Positions 1 through 9,344 of a DNA stretch of 64,000 bases are shown here, one piece after another (the first letter of the stretch is position 1; each line of letters opens with the position of its first letter). Below the pieces are notes generated by a model. It did no database searches and was not told the origin of the DNA. It worked only from the letters and a program-made list of their open reading frames with translations. This stretch comes from Enterococcaceae bacterium OF42-14pH9A (GTDB lineage Bacteria > Bacillota > Bacilli > Lactobacillales > Enterococcaceae), in contig JAQEYU010000002.1 in the NCBI GenBank assembly GCA_027692465.1, forward strand, positions 62,001 to 126,000. The letters run 5' to 3'. The translations under genes were made by a program, and so were the position numbers.

Positions 1-603
1 CGGGTACGGGTGCGGACCCACCGCCGAGCCCAAAATATAAAACGTATCATCCAGGTTTTCTACGAAGTCGGCAAAGGTGGCATCCACCGCATCCTTCAGC
101 GTTTGCGTTCCCTGCGTCACCGGATAAACTTTAGCCCCCAGCATCTCCATCCGGAAAACATTCAACTTCTGCCGCTCCACATCTTCTGCCCCCATATAGA
201 CGGCACATTCAAAACCGAAACGGGCCGCTGCCGCTGCAGTCGCCACCCCGTGCTGACCAGCGCCGGTTTCAGCAATCATCCGCGTCTTACCCATCCGTTT
301 TGCCAACAGCATTTGCCCTAAAACATTATTCAGCTTATGTGCGCCCAAATGGTTCAAATCTTCACGCTTCAAGTAGATCTTGGCGCCGCCTAATTGGTCA
401 GTCAGCTTTTCGGCGAAATACAACGGTGTTTCCCGACCGGAATATTCCTTCAACAGTGAGCGATACTCTGCTTGAAACGCCGGATCCTGTTTTGCTTCTT
501 CATAGGCCGCCGCGACTTCATCCAACGCTGCCTTAACTTCCGGCGAGACGAATTGTCCGCCAAATTCTCCATAAAAACCTTGCATTTCTTTGATTTTCTC
601 CAT
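1..603 (-). CDS. trpB: Tryptophan synthase beta chain, N-terminal part (runs off the window)
   Basis: Reading down from the ATG at 603 gives 201 codons of TrpB, the PLP enzyme that condenses indole with L-serine to make tryptophan. The opening [19 protein letters not shown] and the PLP-lysine block LGAHKLNNV (Lys90) are diagnostic. The frame is open to the window edge, so the C-terminal half is not visible. It is the first structural gene after the trp leader; in complete trp operons trpB normally follows trpE-G-D-C-F, so this is either a short trpBA unit or a lone trpB for scavenging indole. Which one cannot be told from here. Confidence 0.95.
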   Translation of the reverse strand, partial: MEKIKEMQGFYGEFGGQFVSPEVKAALDEVAAAYEEAKQDPAFQAEYRSLLKEYSGRETPLYFAEKLTDQLGGAKIYLKREDLNHLGAHKLNNVLGQMLLAKRMGKTRMIAETGAGQHGVATAAAAARFGFECAVYMGAEDVERQKLNVFRMEMLGAKVYPVTQGTQTLKDAVDATFADFVENLDDTFYILGSAVGPHPYP

Positions 604-702
604 GATCGATTCCCCCGTTTTTTTTATTTGCTCGTGATCGAATATCCTCTTTTTGGCTGCGTATCAGTCCAGTCGTCTGAAAGCTGTTCTTCCTCCGGCA
701 AA

Positions 703-739
703 TAAAAAGGACCGGCAGGCTTTTCAGCGCTCCGGTCCT
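703..739 (-). terminator. Attenuator terminator of the trp leader
   Basis: On the minus strand GGACCGG (732-738) and CCGGTCC (709-715) form a 7-bp GC stem followed at once by TTTTTATTTG, an intrinsic terminator about 100 nt before the trpB start codon. The 5' arm can instead pair with an upstream segment (754-764), which makes it conditional. Confidence 0.85.
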
Positions 740-816
740 GGAAAATCGTTATCGACCGGCACAGATGACTTTCGCGTACGCCAAAGCTGCATCTATGCCC
801 ATGCATACACGCAACT

Positions 817-864
817 TCAACTATGCCAGTTCCACCAGTATGTAAAAGTTTTGCGTGCGTTCAT
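817..864 (-). CDS. trpL: trp operon leader peptide (15 aa)
   Basis: Minus-strand ORF ATG...TGA encoding MNARKTFTYWWNWHS. Three of 15 residues are Trp, arranged WWNW near the end, the hallmark of an attenuation leader peptide. A purine-rich GGGGAAA lies about 5 nt before the ATG as a modest ribosome-binding site. It starts roughly 29 nt after the predicted transcription start and ends 214 nt before trpB. The last Trp codon is part of hairpin segment 1. Too short for ordinary gene callers. Confidence 0.85.
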   Translation of the reverse strand: MNARKTFTYWWNWHS

Positions 865-899
865 GTGTATTTCCCCATTTCTTTAAGAAGTTGTCTCAA

Positions 900-928
900 A
901 GTATAGCAAGATAAATTCTGAATTGCAA
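900..928 (-). promoter_or_regulatory. Promoter of trpL-trpB
   Basis: Minus strand TTGCAA (923-928), 17-bp spacer, TATACT (900-905): a near-consensus sigma-A promoter placing +1 near 893, just before the leader peptide. No T-box motif or TRAP-type repeat is visible in the leader. Confidence 0.8.
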
Positions 929-1037
929 GAATATTTATGAAGTTTATTGATAAAAAACGAAATGATTTTACCTAACGCATATAATTTAAGATATAATCTC
1001 GGATAAAAAAACGCAATATGCCCTATGATCAATCGGT

Positions 1038-2102
1038 TTAGGTAGCGCTCTTGATTCTCTCCTTTTGGCCGCTTTTGATGGAAGCCTCCAGCAAAAGTGT
1101 GAATGCCATGTCTTCAATCGCTTCATCGATACTGTAGAAAGCTTCACCATTTTCGCAAAACCTTGCCATGGCAAGCAGAATTTCAGCTGTTGCAATATCA
1201 TCATCAGAAAACGGCAGGTCGACAAACGGGTTTTCATATACCCACTTTCCCTGAAACTGAATCCCTTTTAGTCCATTCCCCTCCATATTCTCGTTGATTC
1301 CTCGCTGGATCCGCCAAAGTTTATCTTGTGCCGGTACTCCGGCTTCGGAAATATATTTGATTCGCTCATCGCTGATTTCCCCTTTATCTCCTCTGATGGA
1401 CACGTGTGAAAAGCGGGTATAACTGCGATGCTGATTGTCTTCAAAATCATAAATCCCCACTACTCCGCGCTCAAAATTCGCGACTCCGATTATTCGATCC
1501 TCCGTCACGATATCTCTGCCGACAGTATCTTGATAACGTAAAAAACCGCTTCTTGATCTGACAGGGAACCGACATCCTTGAACTGAGAGAAGTTTTCCCG
1601 GAGAGCAGAGATAGGCTTTCAGTAAACTAAAGGCATGATAGTTGTTCGTCAAAGAAACTTGTGCTGTTTGTGGAGTACCTATCAGCCCCTTTTCAATCAA
1701 TGCCAAATGTGCCTTTTGCAAAGGCCGCATCGTATATTGTTCTGCTACCTGAATATATCGGCGACTTAAAGGATGCCGGCTGATCCTTTGCAGCTGGTCA
1801 GCATCTATTCCCAATGGCGTCTCAACCAGAATCGGTAATTCGAGGCTCAATAAATCTAAAAGTTTATCTGATTGAGCATTCACATTGATACATAGCAGTA
1901 TAAAGTCCGGTCTTCTCACAGATAACGTTTCCGAAAGCTCCGACACACATGTATATCCCATTTCACGGTACATCCTAGTTTTTTCAGGATTACGAGTGAC
2001 AACAGCTTGGACCATAAAGTCATCTTTCAGGTAAGAAAGTATTCTCAAGTAACATTCTACACGCCAGCCACTGCCAACAATGATTAAATTCTTTTGCTTC
2101 AT
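1038..2102 (-). CDS. Gfo/Idh/MocA-like oxidoreductase, divergent (second copy)
   Basis: 354 aa. The N-terminal Rossmann part (IIVGSGWRVECYLRI, residues 7-21) and the overall layout fit the Gfo/Idh/MocA NAD(P)-dependent sugar oxidoreductases. The usual EKP motif, which supplies the catalytic lysine, reads ETP here (LVETPLGI), so normal dehydrogenase chemistry is doubtful. Its start overlaps the stop of the preceding oxidoreductase by 4 bases (ATGA), implying translational coupling, and it is the last gene of the xylan locus. Substrate unknown; a role on a sugar or uronate released by the glycosidases is inferred from position only. Confidence 0.75.
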   Translation of the reverse strand: MKQKNLIIVGSGWRVECYLRILSYLKDDFMVQAVVTRNPEKTRMYREMGYTCVSELSETLSVRRPDFILLCINVNAQSDKLLDLLSLELPILVETPLGIDADQLQRISRHPLSRRYIQVAEQYTMRPLQKAHLALIEKGLIGTPQTAQVSLTNNYHAFSLLKAYLCSPGKLLSVQGCRFPVRSRSGFLRYQDTVGRDIVTEDRIIGVANFERGVVGIYDFEDNQHRSYTRFSHVSIRGDKGEISDERIKYISEAGVPAQDKLWRIQRGINENMEGNGLKGIQFQGKWVYENPFVDLPFSDDDIATAEILLAMARFCENGEAFYSIDEAIEDMAFTLLLEASIKSGQKERIKSAT

Positions 2103-3151
2103 CTGTTTGAGCCTTCTTTTCTGTATTTTTGCAGACCGACGTGATACTCGTCATCTTTTAGGGGAAGCTGAATCCAAATCCGCTGCCAGGTAGATAACCA
2201 TGCTCCGTGAATGAGCATCAGCGCTCTGCGATTTACTGAAACCGGTACGAGAGATCGTTGTTGGCCTCGAACAGCCAACTCAAAATTACGAATCAGCTCT
2301 CGGCGATTTAATTCCCATTGTCCCTGATCTGGGAACGTTTCTTTGAAAGTTTCACCGGAAACCATTTGACAAGTCAGCACGTTGCTCAATACCTTAAGCT
2401 GTCCCTTTTCACCGATAATTTCCAACGATTCTTCTCCCAAGGGCTCTGCAAAGCTCGCCATAAAAGTCCCGGTCAATCCGCAAGCATATCGCAAAATAAG
2501 AAAAGCTTCATCATCAACTTGAATTTCACGGTATCTCCCAAAAGAGACGCTGCTGACCAGCTCAACCGGAGAGCCAAACAAAAAGTCCAATAGATCTACC
2601 TGGTGGATGGCTTGGTTCAACAGGATTCCCCCACCATCTTGTTCCCAAGTCCCGCTCCAATTTCCATCAAGAAAATAGGCAGCATCCCGATAATACTGAG
2701 GATTGTTACATTGAAAGCGCTGTATTCTTCCGAGGTTGCCCATCAACACTTTGATCCTGCTTATCAGGGGATCGAAACGCGACTGAAACATGACTTCGCA
2801 TATCAGGTGGCGTTGCTCACTTAATTCAGATAACTCTTGAATTTCACTTTCAGACACAGCAGCCGGCTTTTCCACTAAAACATGTTTATTTCTAAGAAGT
2901 GCTGCTTTAGCCAAAGGAAAATGAAGGCGATTCGGTGTTGCAATCAAAATCGCATCTACCCCAGGATCCAGCAAGACTTCCTCGAAATCCAAGAAAACTT
3001 TTATTTCCGGATACTCCAGAAGGATGGTCTCAGCTTTTTCCTGACTACCAGTTTGAATTCCATAGATTTGAACATCTGGCAACGGAACCGTTGTCAATTC
3101 CCGGATATACCGTTGTCCCATGTTTCCATATCCGATGATCACAAGTCGCAT
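2099..3151 (-). CDS. Gfo/Idh/MocA family oxidoreductase
   Basis: 350 aa. Starts with MRLVIIGYGNMGQRYIREL, a GxGxxG nucleotide-binding turn, and keeps the canonical motif VLVEKPAAVSESE with the catalytic Lys. The C-terminal half has the usual alpha/beta substrate domain (GGGILLNQAIHQVDLLDFLFG, family-typical). Members oxidise or reduce sugars, uronates or inositols with NAD(P). It lies 15 bp after the aquaporin-like gene and overlaps the next oxidoreductase by 4 bases, so the two are probably made in fixed ratio. Substrate not deducible; a pentose or glucuronate derivative is plausible from the GH67/GH43 context. Confidence 0.88.
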   Translation of the reverse strand: MRLVIIGYGNMGQRYIRELTTVPLPDVQIYGIQTGSQEKAETILLEYPEIKVFLDFEEVLLDPGVDAILIATPNRLHFPLAKAALLRNKHVLVEKPAAVSESEIQELSELSEQRHLICEVMFQSRFDPLISRIKVLMGNLGRIQRFQCNNPQYYRDAAYFLDGNWSGTWEQDGGGILLNQAIHQVDLLDFLFGSPVELVSSVSFGRYREIQVDDEAFLILRYACGLTGTFMASFAEPLGEESLEIIGEKGQLKVLSNVLTCQMVSGETFKETFPDQGQWELNRRELIRNFELAVRGQQRSLVPVSVNRRALMLIHGAWLSTWQRIWIQLPLKDDEYHVGLQKYRKEGSNR

Positions 3152-3165
3152 ACAAGTCTCCTTTC

Positions 3166-3825
3166 CTAAAAAACAGCCATGAATAAAAAACCGCCTACTA
3201 TCGGAGCTGCCACGGAAGAAATCAAGCTGTTACCGATTTCCTGCCAACAGTTGGTTTTCTTGATGTATAAAATCCGCGGAACCAGATCTCTGACCGGATT
3301 CATTGACGCACCGGTAATGGGTCCAACAAAATATACGAGACAACCGATAAACAAGCTGACAATCAGAAATTTGCTCCAGCCTTGCGCCAATTCCGCAGCT
3401 TCCATACTGACCCACAATAGAGCAAAAGTTGCAGCAATTTCCAAAAGCACCGCTTTCTTGCAACTGATTTTACCTTTAACTGCAGCATAATCACTCAATC
3501 CCTTGTCCTTTGACGACGGAAGCAGCAACAAAATAATAACTGCCGCTGCTGCACCGACTATTTCTGCTAACAACCCCCAGCCAAATATCAAAATAGACTG
3601 CTCTTTGAGGATCGTATCTTGAAACAAAAAAATTGGATTCATGTTTGACGATCCCAATCGTGTTCCGACTACATTACCTATAAAAACCGCCAAGACCCAA
3701 TATGCAGCAATTTTAACTTGCGTCGCTTTAGAATCAAACTGAGTCAAACCCAGTCCCAGAAAAAGCAGCAGAAAGGTACTTACTGCTTCTCCGGAAACCA
3801 AATTGATTAAAGTTGTCTGATTCAT
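3166..3825 (-). CDS. Aquaporin-like (MIP family) channel with altered NPA motifs
   Basis: 219 aa with about six hydrophobic segments and the internal repeat of the MIP channel family. The two pore motifs are changed: NMNPIF (NPI at 63-65) instead of NPA, and [11 protein letters not shown] (NPV at 176-178) instead of NPAR. The second keeps the conserved Arg-Asp-x-x-Pro-Arg context, which supports the family call. Altered NPA motifs suggest a wider or different pore than a water/glycerol channel. The start overlaps the GH43 gene by 4 bases, so it belongs to the xylan operon. A solute from hemicellulose breakdown could be its cargo (inference). Confidence 0.75.
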   Translation of the reverse strand: MNQTTLINLVSGEAVSTFLLLFLGLGLTQFDSKATQVKIAAYWVLAVFIGNVVGTRLGSSNMNPIFLFQDTILKEQSILIFGWGLLAEIVGAAAAVIILLLLPSSKDKGLSDYAAVKGKISCKKAVLLEIAATFALLWVSMEAAELAQGWSKFLIVSLFIGCLVYFVGPITGASMNPVRDLVPRILYIKKTNCWQEIGNSLISSVAAPIVGGFLFMAVF

Positions 3826-5453
3826 TTGCCGTTCTCCGCTTTAAAATCGATAGTTTCCTCGTATTTAAAATAATCGAAATCAGCAGGTGTGCGATCACCA
3901 GTCAAGTCAACGCAGTGTATACCAATGAACGCACCGGTGAAGAAACCACCTTGTTGAATGTAGTCATCTGACAATTTCCAACTGTCAAACACAGGCGACA
4001 AGCGTACCCACAGCTTGCCATCCAATGAATAATAAAAATGATAGTTCAGCTTCTCTACCTTGACTTTGAGATAAATGCCTTTCAAATTCTCCGGCAAAAG
4101 CAGCTCTTCTGACATTGGAGCGTCTGCTTTAAAATGTTCACAAGCAATCATGGACAGTACTTTTTGACCTTCATCGTTACAGGTTAAATGGCAACTGACC
4201 CAGTTACGGGTATTGTAATAGCAGATCAAACCGGCGAATTGTTGGAAGAATTCAGGCTCAAACTCCAGATAAGTCTCTGCTTCAAAAGAAAGTGACTGCC
4301 AGCGACGAGCCACCAATGCTTGAGAAAATTGTGAATGCAGCGATTCACGGCCGAATAGCCTCAAAAATCCCGGCCGCTCCATAAGACTTCCTATTTCATC
4401 ATTGAAGGGGATTCGTAACGTCTGAAATACCGGATCCAGCAGCTTACTGTCAAAGTGATCAACAGTTTTTCGTTCAGGTAACTGACTGGCCTCCGAAAAT
4501 TCTGGCGCGTCAACGGCCACGCTGGGATAAGGACCATCAATTACATAAGGCCATGCTTCCCGCCATTCGATTTTTTGAATAGCTGTTTCCCGCCCCAAAG
4601 GACAATACCCTCGGTTCTCCAAAAGTTTATATTTTTCCGGCTTGATCGGTCTTCCTGTCAAATGTGCCAAGTACCACTCTCCGGTATGAGTCTGCACCAA
4701 TGAGGCATGACCGGCCTTTTGCAACGGATTTCGCGGATCTCCCCATGAAGTTAGAATAGGGTTTTGCGGATGAACTTCATAAGGGCCTTCAATCTGACGG
4801 GATCGTGCGACAGTCACTGCATGGTCGTATTGTGTTCCGCCTTCTGCCGTCACAAGGTAATACCAGCCGCCGATTTTATATAAATGAGGTGCTTCAGTCA
4901 GACCCAGATCTGTTCCTTTAAAAATCACTTTGCGCTCACCGATCAGACATTTTTTTTCATGAGAATACTCCTGCAGCAGGATACCAAAGAAGCGATGGTT
5001 TCTAGGTCGAAAATCCCAAACCATGTTCACAAAATATTTTCGGCCATCTTCATCGTGAAACAGTGACGGATCAAATCCGAACTGGTTCATGTATATTGGC
5101 TCTGACCACTCACCATCAATCGTTTCACAGGTGACCAGATAGTTGGTAACATCCTTAAAGACATCGCCTTCAACTACTTTCACATCAGAGTAGATCAGCC
5201 AAAATTGTCCATTGGCATAGGAAAGACACGGTGCCCAAACACCACCCGAATCAGGATCCCCCAACATATTCAGTTGCGAAACATGTTCCAATGGTCGACT
5301 TTTCAATTGCCAGTTGACCAAGTCTTTTGAATGATAAATCTGAACTCCTGGAAACCATTCAAATGTTGAAACTGCGATGTAGTAATCCTCACCAACGCGG
5401 CAAATGCTTGGATCCGGATGGAATCCTTTCAAAATAGGATTGATAATTTTCAT
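3822..5453 (-). CDS. Glycoside hydrolase family 43 (beta-xylosidase / alpha-L-arabinofuranosidase type), copy A
   Basis: 543 aa. N-terminal five-bladed propeller (about 1-310) followed by the beta-sandwich found in GH43 beta-xylosidases (about 330-530). The inverting catalytic set is visible: Asp14 (FHPDPSI), Asp128 ([12 protein letters not shown]) and Glu187 (LTEAPHLYK), the same spacing as characterised GH43 xylosidases. No signal peptide, so it acts on imported oligosaccharides in the cytoplasm. It follows the GH2 gene after 63 bp and overlaps the aquaporin-like gene. About the same length as copy B at 16293-17906 and clearly its paralogue; the two may split xylosidase and arabinofuranosidase work. 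Confidence 0.93.
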   Translation of the reverse strand: MKIINPILKGFHPDPSICRVGEDYYIAVSTFEWFPGVQIYHSKDLVNWQLKSRPLEHVSQLNMLGDPDSGGVWAPCLSYANGQFWLIYSDVKVVEGDVFKDVTNYLVTCETIDGEWSEPIYMNQFGFDPSLFHDEDGRKYFVNMVWDFRPRNHRFFGILLQEYSHEKKCLIGERKVIFKGTDLGLTEAPHLYKIGGWYYLVTAEGGTQYDHAVTVARSRQIEGPYEVHPQNPILTSWGDPRNPLQKAGHASLVQTHTGEWYLAHLTGRPIKPEKYKLLENRGYCPLGRETAIQKIEWREAWPYVIDGPYPSVAVDAPEFSEASQLPERKTVDHFDSKLLDPVFQTLRIPFNDEIGSLMERPGFLRLFGRESLHSQFSQALVARRWQSLSFEAETYLEFEPEFFQQFAGLICYYNTRNWVSCHLTCNDEGQKVLSMIACEHFKADAPMSEELLLPENLKGIYLKVKVEKLNYHFYYSLDGKLWVRLSPVFDSWKLSDDYIQQGGFFTGAFIGIHCVDLTGDRTPADFDYFKYEETIDFKAENGK

Positions 5454-5516
5454 GACAAGTCTCCTTGGTTAACTTTTTAAAAATCAAATCAGCGTACATC
5501 TGAAAAACAAAAATCA

Positions 5517-8500
5517 CTATTTCCCATCAGTTGCTTTCGGCAAAAACCTGAACCATTCAAAATTGAAATATGAACCTGGTAAAAAGATAAACTCAACGGT
5601 TTGTTTCCCTTTCAGCGGCCGATCAAAAACCAATCTTCTTACTTGTGAAATACTGCTTACAGGAAAATCCAGCAAATAACGCTCTGCTCCGTCGACAGAA
5701 CTCACCTTGATTTGGATTGAATTGTCATTTTTCGAAGCCATTCCGTAAATTTCTATCGCTGCTGCCCCGCGCTTGTCAAAATCAAAATCAGCAAAGGTTA
5801 GTGTGACATTGTTACCGATTTTTTCGATTGCCTGCTCAGTGATCACAAAACTGTCACCATAAATCCCATCATTTTCCAGTACAGAAATCGCTTCAAAATT
5901 TCGTTTATAAGGCTCAAAAATAAATTCTTTGAAGTGAACTTTCTGTTTGAAAGAGAAGGTCAATGTCTGAACACCTGAAATCCTGCTCGGCAGCTGGTAA
6001 GTCTGGTCTTGGTACGTATTCCAAACCGAACCTCTATCATAGGTCACAGCCGCCAAGAGTCGACAATCAGCTTCTGCTGGATACCCCTGGTAGATTTCGA
6101 TTTCAAACGGTTTTTTCTCCAACGGGAACAGTGAAAGTGTCAATTGATCGGCACCACGGTTTCCAAAATCAATCTGATCAAACGTTACCCAACTGGTTCC
6201 ATCTCGCAAAGTTGCAATCCCACGCTCATTACCATTCATAAGTTGAACGTTGCTGCGAGTATACCGCCCGCCGGAAATCGGCTTATATGGATTAAGTTTA
6301 CTGTCTTTCAATCCGGAAAAAACCAGTGGCAGCATCTCATAAAAATCAAGGTGTGCTTTCCCGTTTTTTACGCCGCAACGAACAACTGCTGTCCCATTGG
6401 CCAGTGGTTTGACCAGAATACCGTCATCACATTCGACGACTTCGCCAATATCGGTATCAATCCCTTTTTCATCTGTCAATCGCCAATAAAGTTTTTCAGA
6501 CGAGGCAGCTTTTGGCAGACACTCAGCCGTAATAAGGTATGATCCGTCAGCAAGAACAGTTTTCCCCAGAATTATCTTTCTTACCGGAGGAAGTTCTGAT
6601 TTTGCAGAATTTGGTATCTTCAAAACCTCAAAATAGTCATTGCTCCCCTCCTGAAATACCGATTTTTTGACCGGCAGCTTGATTTGAGCCTCTGTCAGGC
6701 CGTTGCTGCGGACTGTTACACTAATCTCCCCGGCTTCTCCATACGGCGCGATAATCGCCAAGAGCTTTCCTCTGAACATTCTTTTTTGAGCACCTTTATA
6801 AGGCGAAAAATCCGTGCTGTCTCCATTATCCAAGCCCATCAAACGACCTGCTCCGTTAACTTCGACGAGCACGTCATTATTTGCATTTTTGACCAGCCTG
6901 CCATTTTGATCTGCAGCGTTGATTTCGATAAAACATAAGTCGCGACCATTTCCTGCCAGCCAGTTTTTTTCCGGCTTCATCTGCAAATTTAAGGCATCTT
7001 GAAAGGATTCTTCGCAGTCTTCAGCAATGATATTTCCATTTTGATCATAGGCCACTGCCTTTAGACTTCCCGGTCGATAGACTAACTGCCAATCATGAAG
7101 CAGCCTGTCTCCTTTCAATGGATCATTTTTCCGTCTACCGAGTGAGTCTCCTTCAAAGAACAGTTCGATTTCTGGCGCATTGCTGCAGACACGCACGTCT
7201 ATAAGCTGCCCTTCAGTGAAATCCCAGTAAGGAAAAAGATGGATCATCGGTACTTCGCGGTAGTCTGTCCACGCTGCTTGAAAGGTGTAATAAGCATCTT
7301 TGGGAAACCCGGCCGTATCGATCTGACCCAGATAGGAATTTTTCATATCATATGGTGTCGGTTCGCCGATATAATCAAACCCTGACCAGATGAATTGTCC
7401 CAAGGAGTATGGTGTATTACGATCGTCTAAGATGCATCGTTCCACACTGTCGGCTCCCCAACTGGTTCGGCTGTTTCCCAAAGCCGAGCATTGAAAATCA
7501 TCATCTGCCAGCATGCTCTGGGACAAAGGAAAATGATAGACACCTCGACTCTGAACGACTGAACACGTCTCACTTCCGTATATTACCCATTCCGGATATC
7601 GTTCATGGTGCTCGGCATAGATTTTTTCTGCATAATTGTAACCAACCGCTTCCAACAGATCAGCCGCTTTTTGACTGTTTTCCCAGAGCAGATAATTTGA
7701 TCCGAAAGTAATGTATGCATTGTGTAATGGATCGAATCTTTTTACCAGCTGAATCAGACGCTCTGTTGTCGCTATTCCATCATCCCTTCCATGAGTATCA
7801 TAGATTTCATTACCAATACTCCACATGAATACGCTGGGGTGATTTCGGTCTCGATTGATCCATGCAGCAACGTCTCTCTCCACCCACTCGTCAAAAAAGC
7901 GGCTGTAGTCATTCTGATTTTTAGGATGCAGCCAGATATCGGTAAGCTCTGACTGTACTAAAAAGCCCATTTCGTCAGCCAGTTGATAAAATTCCCGCGA
8001 AAATGGGTTATGAGCTGTCCGAATCGCATTCACACCCATTTTCTTCAGAATTGATAGTTGACGCCTGATTGCTGCCTCATTGGCAACGGCTCCCAAAGCT
8101 CCCTGATCATGATGCTGACATACCCCTTGGATTTTCATATGCCGACCATTAATCAACAGTCCTCGATCCGGATCAAGAAGGATTTCTCGAAATCCTGTTT
8201 TTTGAATCTGTACTTGTTTGTCCCAATCGTCCGCTCCTTTTTCAGGTGAGGCAGTATTGCGTGTCAAAGTTGTGCGAAGCTCATAGAGTTGGGGATCTTG
8301 TGGTGACCAAAGTAATGGTGCCGATACCAGTATTTGCTGATGAATCGTCTGCTCCGTCTCCGAAATCGTGAACTGCGAAATATCTTGTGCAATCACTTCA
8401 CCTTTACAACACAGGTCAATTTGCAAAGTCGCTGAAGATGATGGTTGATATAGCTTGTGTCCTTTTACTTTTGTTTGAACCGTCAACAGCCAAGTGTCTT

Positions 8501-8987
8501 CCCCTTCGGTAACGCGTTCGCTGTGAAGATACTGCGTGTCCGGTGGCATATGCAGTTGCGGTTCCTCATGCAGCCAGACATTACGATATATACCCGCTCC
8601 CGAATACCAGCGGGAATTGGGTGGTTCATGCCGTACCCTGACATAAAGCGTGTTTGCTCCATGGTTCAGATTGCTTATCGGTAATACAAGTGGAGTATAA
8701 CCATATTTCCACTCTCCGATTTTTTCGGCATTCAGATATACTTCCGCATCCATATAAATCCCGTCAAACTCCAGATAATGGACCCGATCACTCCGATTAT
8801 CCAATTGAAACTCTTTTTTATACCAGCCTTCACTGGGACGATAGAGATCTGTTACTTTCTGAATTAGCCAGTCGTGGGGCATTTCAACTCGTTGATAGTT
8901 GTCCGAAGCAGCCATCTCATCAAAAGAAAAATGCTCCTGCAATTCTCGTTCTTGAAATAACCAACCATCTAAAAAAAGTTTTTTCAT
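5517..8987 (-). CDS. Glycoside hydrolase family 2 enzyme (beta-galactosidase-like), multidomain
   Basis: 1156 aa, cytoplasmic (no signal peptide). Order: GH2 sugar-binding sandwich (1-140), immunoglobulin-like middle domain (about 150-265), TIM barrel (about 270-570), then long C-terminal beta-rich extensions of DUF4982 and carbohydrate-binding type. The acid/base is Glu394 (SIGNEIYD) and the nucleophile Glu473 (YGSETCS). GH2 covers beta-galactosidases, glucuronidases and some xylan-debranching enzymes; context favours a galactose, arabinose or uronate side-chain activity. The start is ATG with AAGGAAG upstream. A degenerate MITE-like repeat and a terminator-like hairpin separate it from the binding-protein gene. 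Confidence 0.9.
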   Translation of the reverse strand: MKKLFLDGWLFQERELQEHFSFDEMAASDNYQRVEMPHDWLIQKVTDLYRPSEGWYKKEFQLDNRSDRVHYLEFDGIYMDAEVYLNAEKIGEWKYGYTPLVLPISNLNHGANTLYVRVRHEPPNSRWYSGAGIYRNVWLHEEPQLHMPPDTQYLHSERVTEGEDTWLLTVQTKVKGHKLYQPSSSATLQIDLCCKGEVIAQDISQFTISETEQTIHQQILVSAPLLWSPQDPQLYELRTTLTRNTASPEKGADDWDKQVQIQKTGFREILLDPDRGLLINGRHMKIQGVCQHHDQGALGAVANEAAIRRQLSILKKMGVNAIRTAHNPFSREFYQLADEMGFLVQSELTDIWLHPKNQNDYSRFFDEWVERDVAAWINRDRNHPSVFMWSIGNEIYDTHGRDDGIATTERLIQLVKRFDPLHNAYITFGSNYLLWENSQKAADLLEAVGYNYAEKIYAEHHERYPEWVIYGSETCSVVQSRGVYHFPLSQSMLADDDFQCSALGNSRTSWGADSVERCILDDRNTPYSLGQFIWSGFDYIGEPTPYDMKNSYLGQIDTAGFPKDAYYTFQAAWTDYREVPMIHLFPYWDFTEGQLIDVRVCSNAPEIELFFEGDSLGRRKNDPLKGDRLLHDWQLVYRPGSLKAVAYDQNGNIIAEDCEESFQDALNLQMKPEKNWLAGNGRDLCFIEINAADQNGRLVKNANNDVLVEVNGAGRLMGLDNGDSTDFSPYKGAQKRMFRGKLLAIIAPYGEAGEISVTVRSNGLTEAQIKLPVKKSVFQEGSNDYFEVLKIPNSAKSELPPVRKIILGKTVLADGSYLITAECLPKAASSEKLYWRLTDEKGIDTDIGEVVECDDGILVKPLANGTAVVRCGVKNGKAHLDFYEMLPLVFSGLKDSKLNPYKPISGGRYTRSNVQLMNGNERGIATLRDGTSWVTFDQIDFGNRGADQLTLSLFPLEKKPFEIEIYQGYPAEADCRLLAAVTYDRGSVWNTYQDQTYQLPSRISGVQTLTFSFKQKVHFKEFIFEPYKRNFEAISVLENDGIYGDSFVITEQAIEKIGNNVTLTFADFDFDKRGAAAIEIYGMASKNDNSIQIKVSSVDGAERYLLDFPVSSISQVRRLVFDRPLKGKQTVEFIFLPGSYFNFEWFRFLPKATDGK

Positions 8988-9008
8988 GTGTAACTTCCTT
9001 TCTCACCT

Positions 9009-9164
9009 GGGGAATGTCTGAAAACTCCAAGGACAGATATTTTGATCCTTTTCAGCACAATCAGCATCGTAATGCCCACTTATGAACCACCAAAGCGTTA
9101 CTTTACTTTTTGAATCCATCAAAAGTCTCAAAAATCCAAATTCTACCGGAGTTTCCAACACACT
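9009..9164 (+). mobile_element. MITE-like palindromic repeat, family 1, degenerate copy
   Basis: About 156 bp starting GGGGAATGTCTGAAAACTCC and ending GGAGTTTCCAACACAC, with the internal blocks ATATTTTGATCCTTTTCA and CGTTACTTTACTTTTTGA seen in the other copies (19611, 54009, 55515, 62838). It is the most diverged of the five and sits inside the xylan operon, between the binding-protein gene and the GH2 gene. Confidence 0.7.
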
Positions 9165-9257
9165 AAAAATACCCGCTAAGTTTGCTGCTTTTTTTGAAAT
9201 CTATGGAAGTGAGATCAAACGCTATGTGCAACAGAAGAGATACAAGATCAAATTTAT

Positions 9258-9293
9258 AAAATCCCCCGGCAATCGATGGCTGCCGGGGGATTT
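9258..9293 (-). terminator. Terminator-like hairpin after the binding-protein gene
   Basis: Minus-strand CCCCCGGCA...TGCCGGGGG stem of about 9 GC pairs with an 8-nt loop, followed by an AT-rich tract (ATTTTATAAATTT) rather than a clean U run. It probably reduces transcription into the GH2-GH43-oxidoreductase part, so importer genes could be expressed above the downstream enzymes. Confidence 0.65.
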
Positions 9294-9344
9294 ACTCATC
9301 CGCAAAGCTCCCTTATTCAGCTAGGTCTTTGTATGATCGAGCAA

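Larger units (their letters stand above)
703..893 (-). promoter_or_regulatory. Ribosome-mediated trp attenuator (regions 1-4)
   Basis: Four mutually exclusive pairing segments are visible in minus-strand RNA. Region 1 (821-830, ACUGGCAUAG, inside the leader ORF over the last Trp codon) pairs along all 10 nt, with two G-U, with region 2 (755-764, CUGUGCCGGU). Region 2 (CCGGUC) also pairs with region 3 (GACCGG, 732-737), and region 3 with region 4 (709-715) as terminator. This is the E. coli trp logic: a ribosome stalled on the Trp codons covers region 1, frees region 2 to form the 2:3 antiterminator, and lets transcription reach trpB. The pairing is read by eye; folding energy was not computed. 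Confidence 0.8.

Noticed and set aside
624..806. 60-aa ORF upstream of trpB
   Set aside because: Covers the attenuator hairpins; the trpL peptide and RNA pairings explain the region better.
604..900. T-box or TRAP control of trpB
   Set aside because: No GGTGGNACCGCG motif and no spaced GAG/TAG repeats; a leader peptide with attenuator hairpins is present instead.
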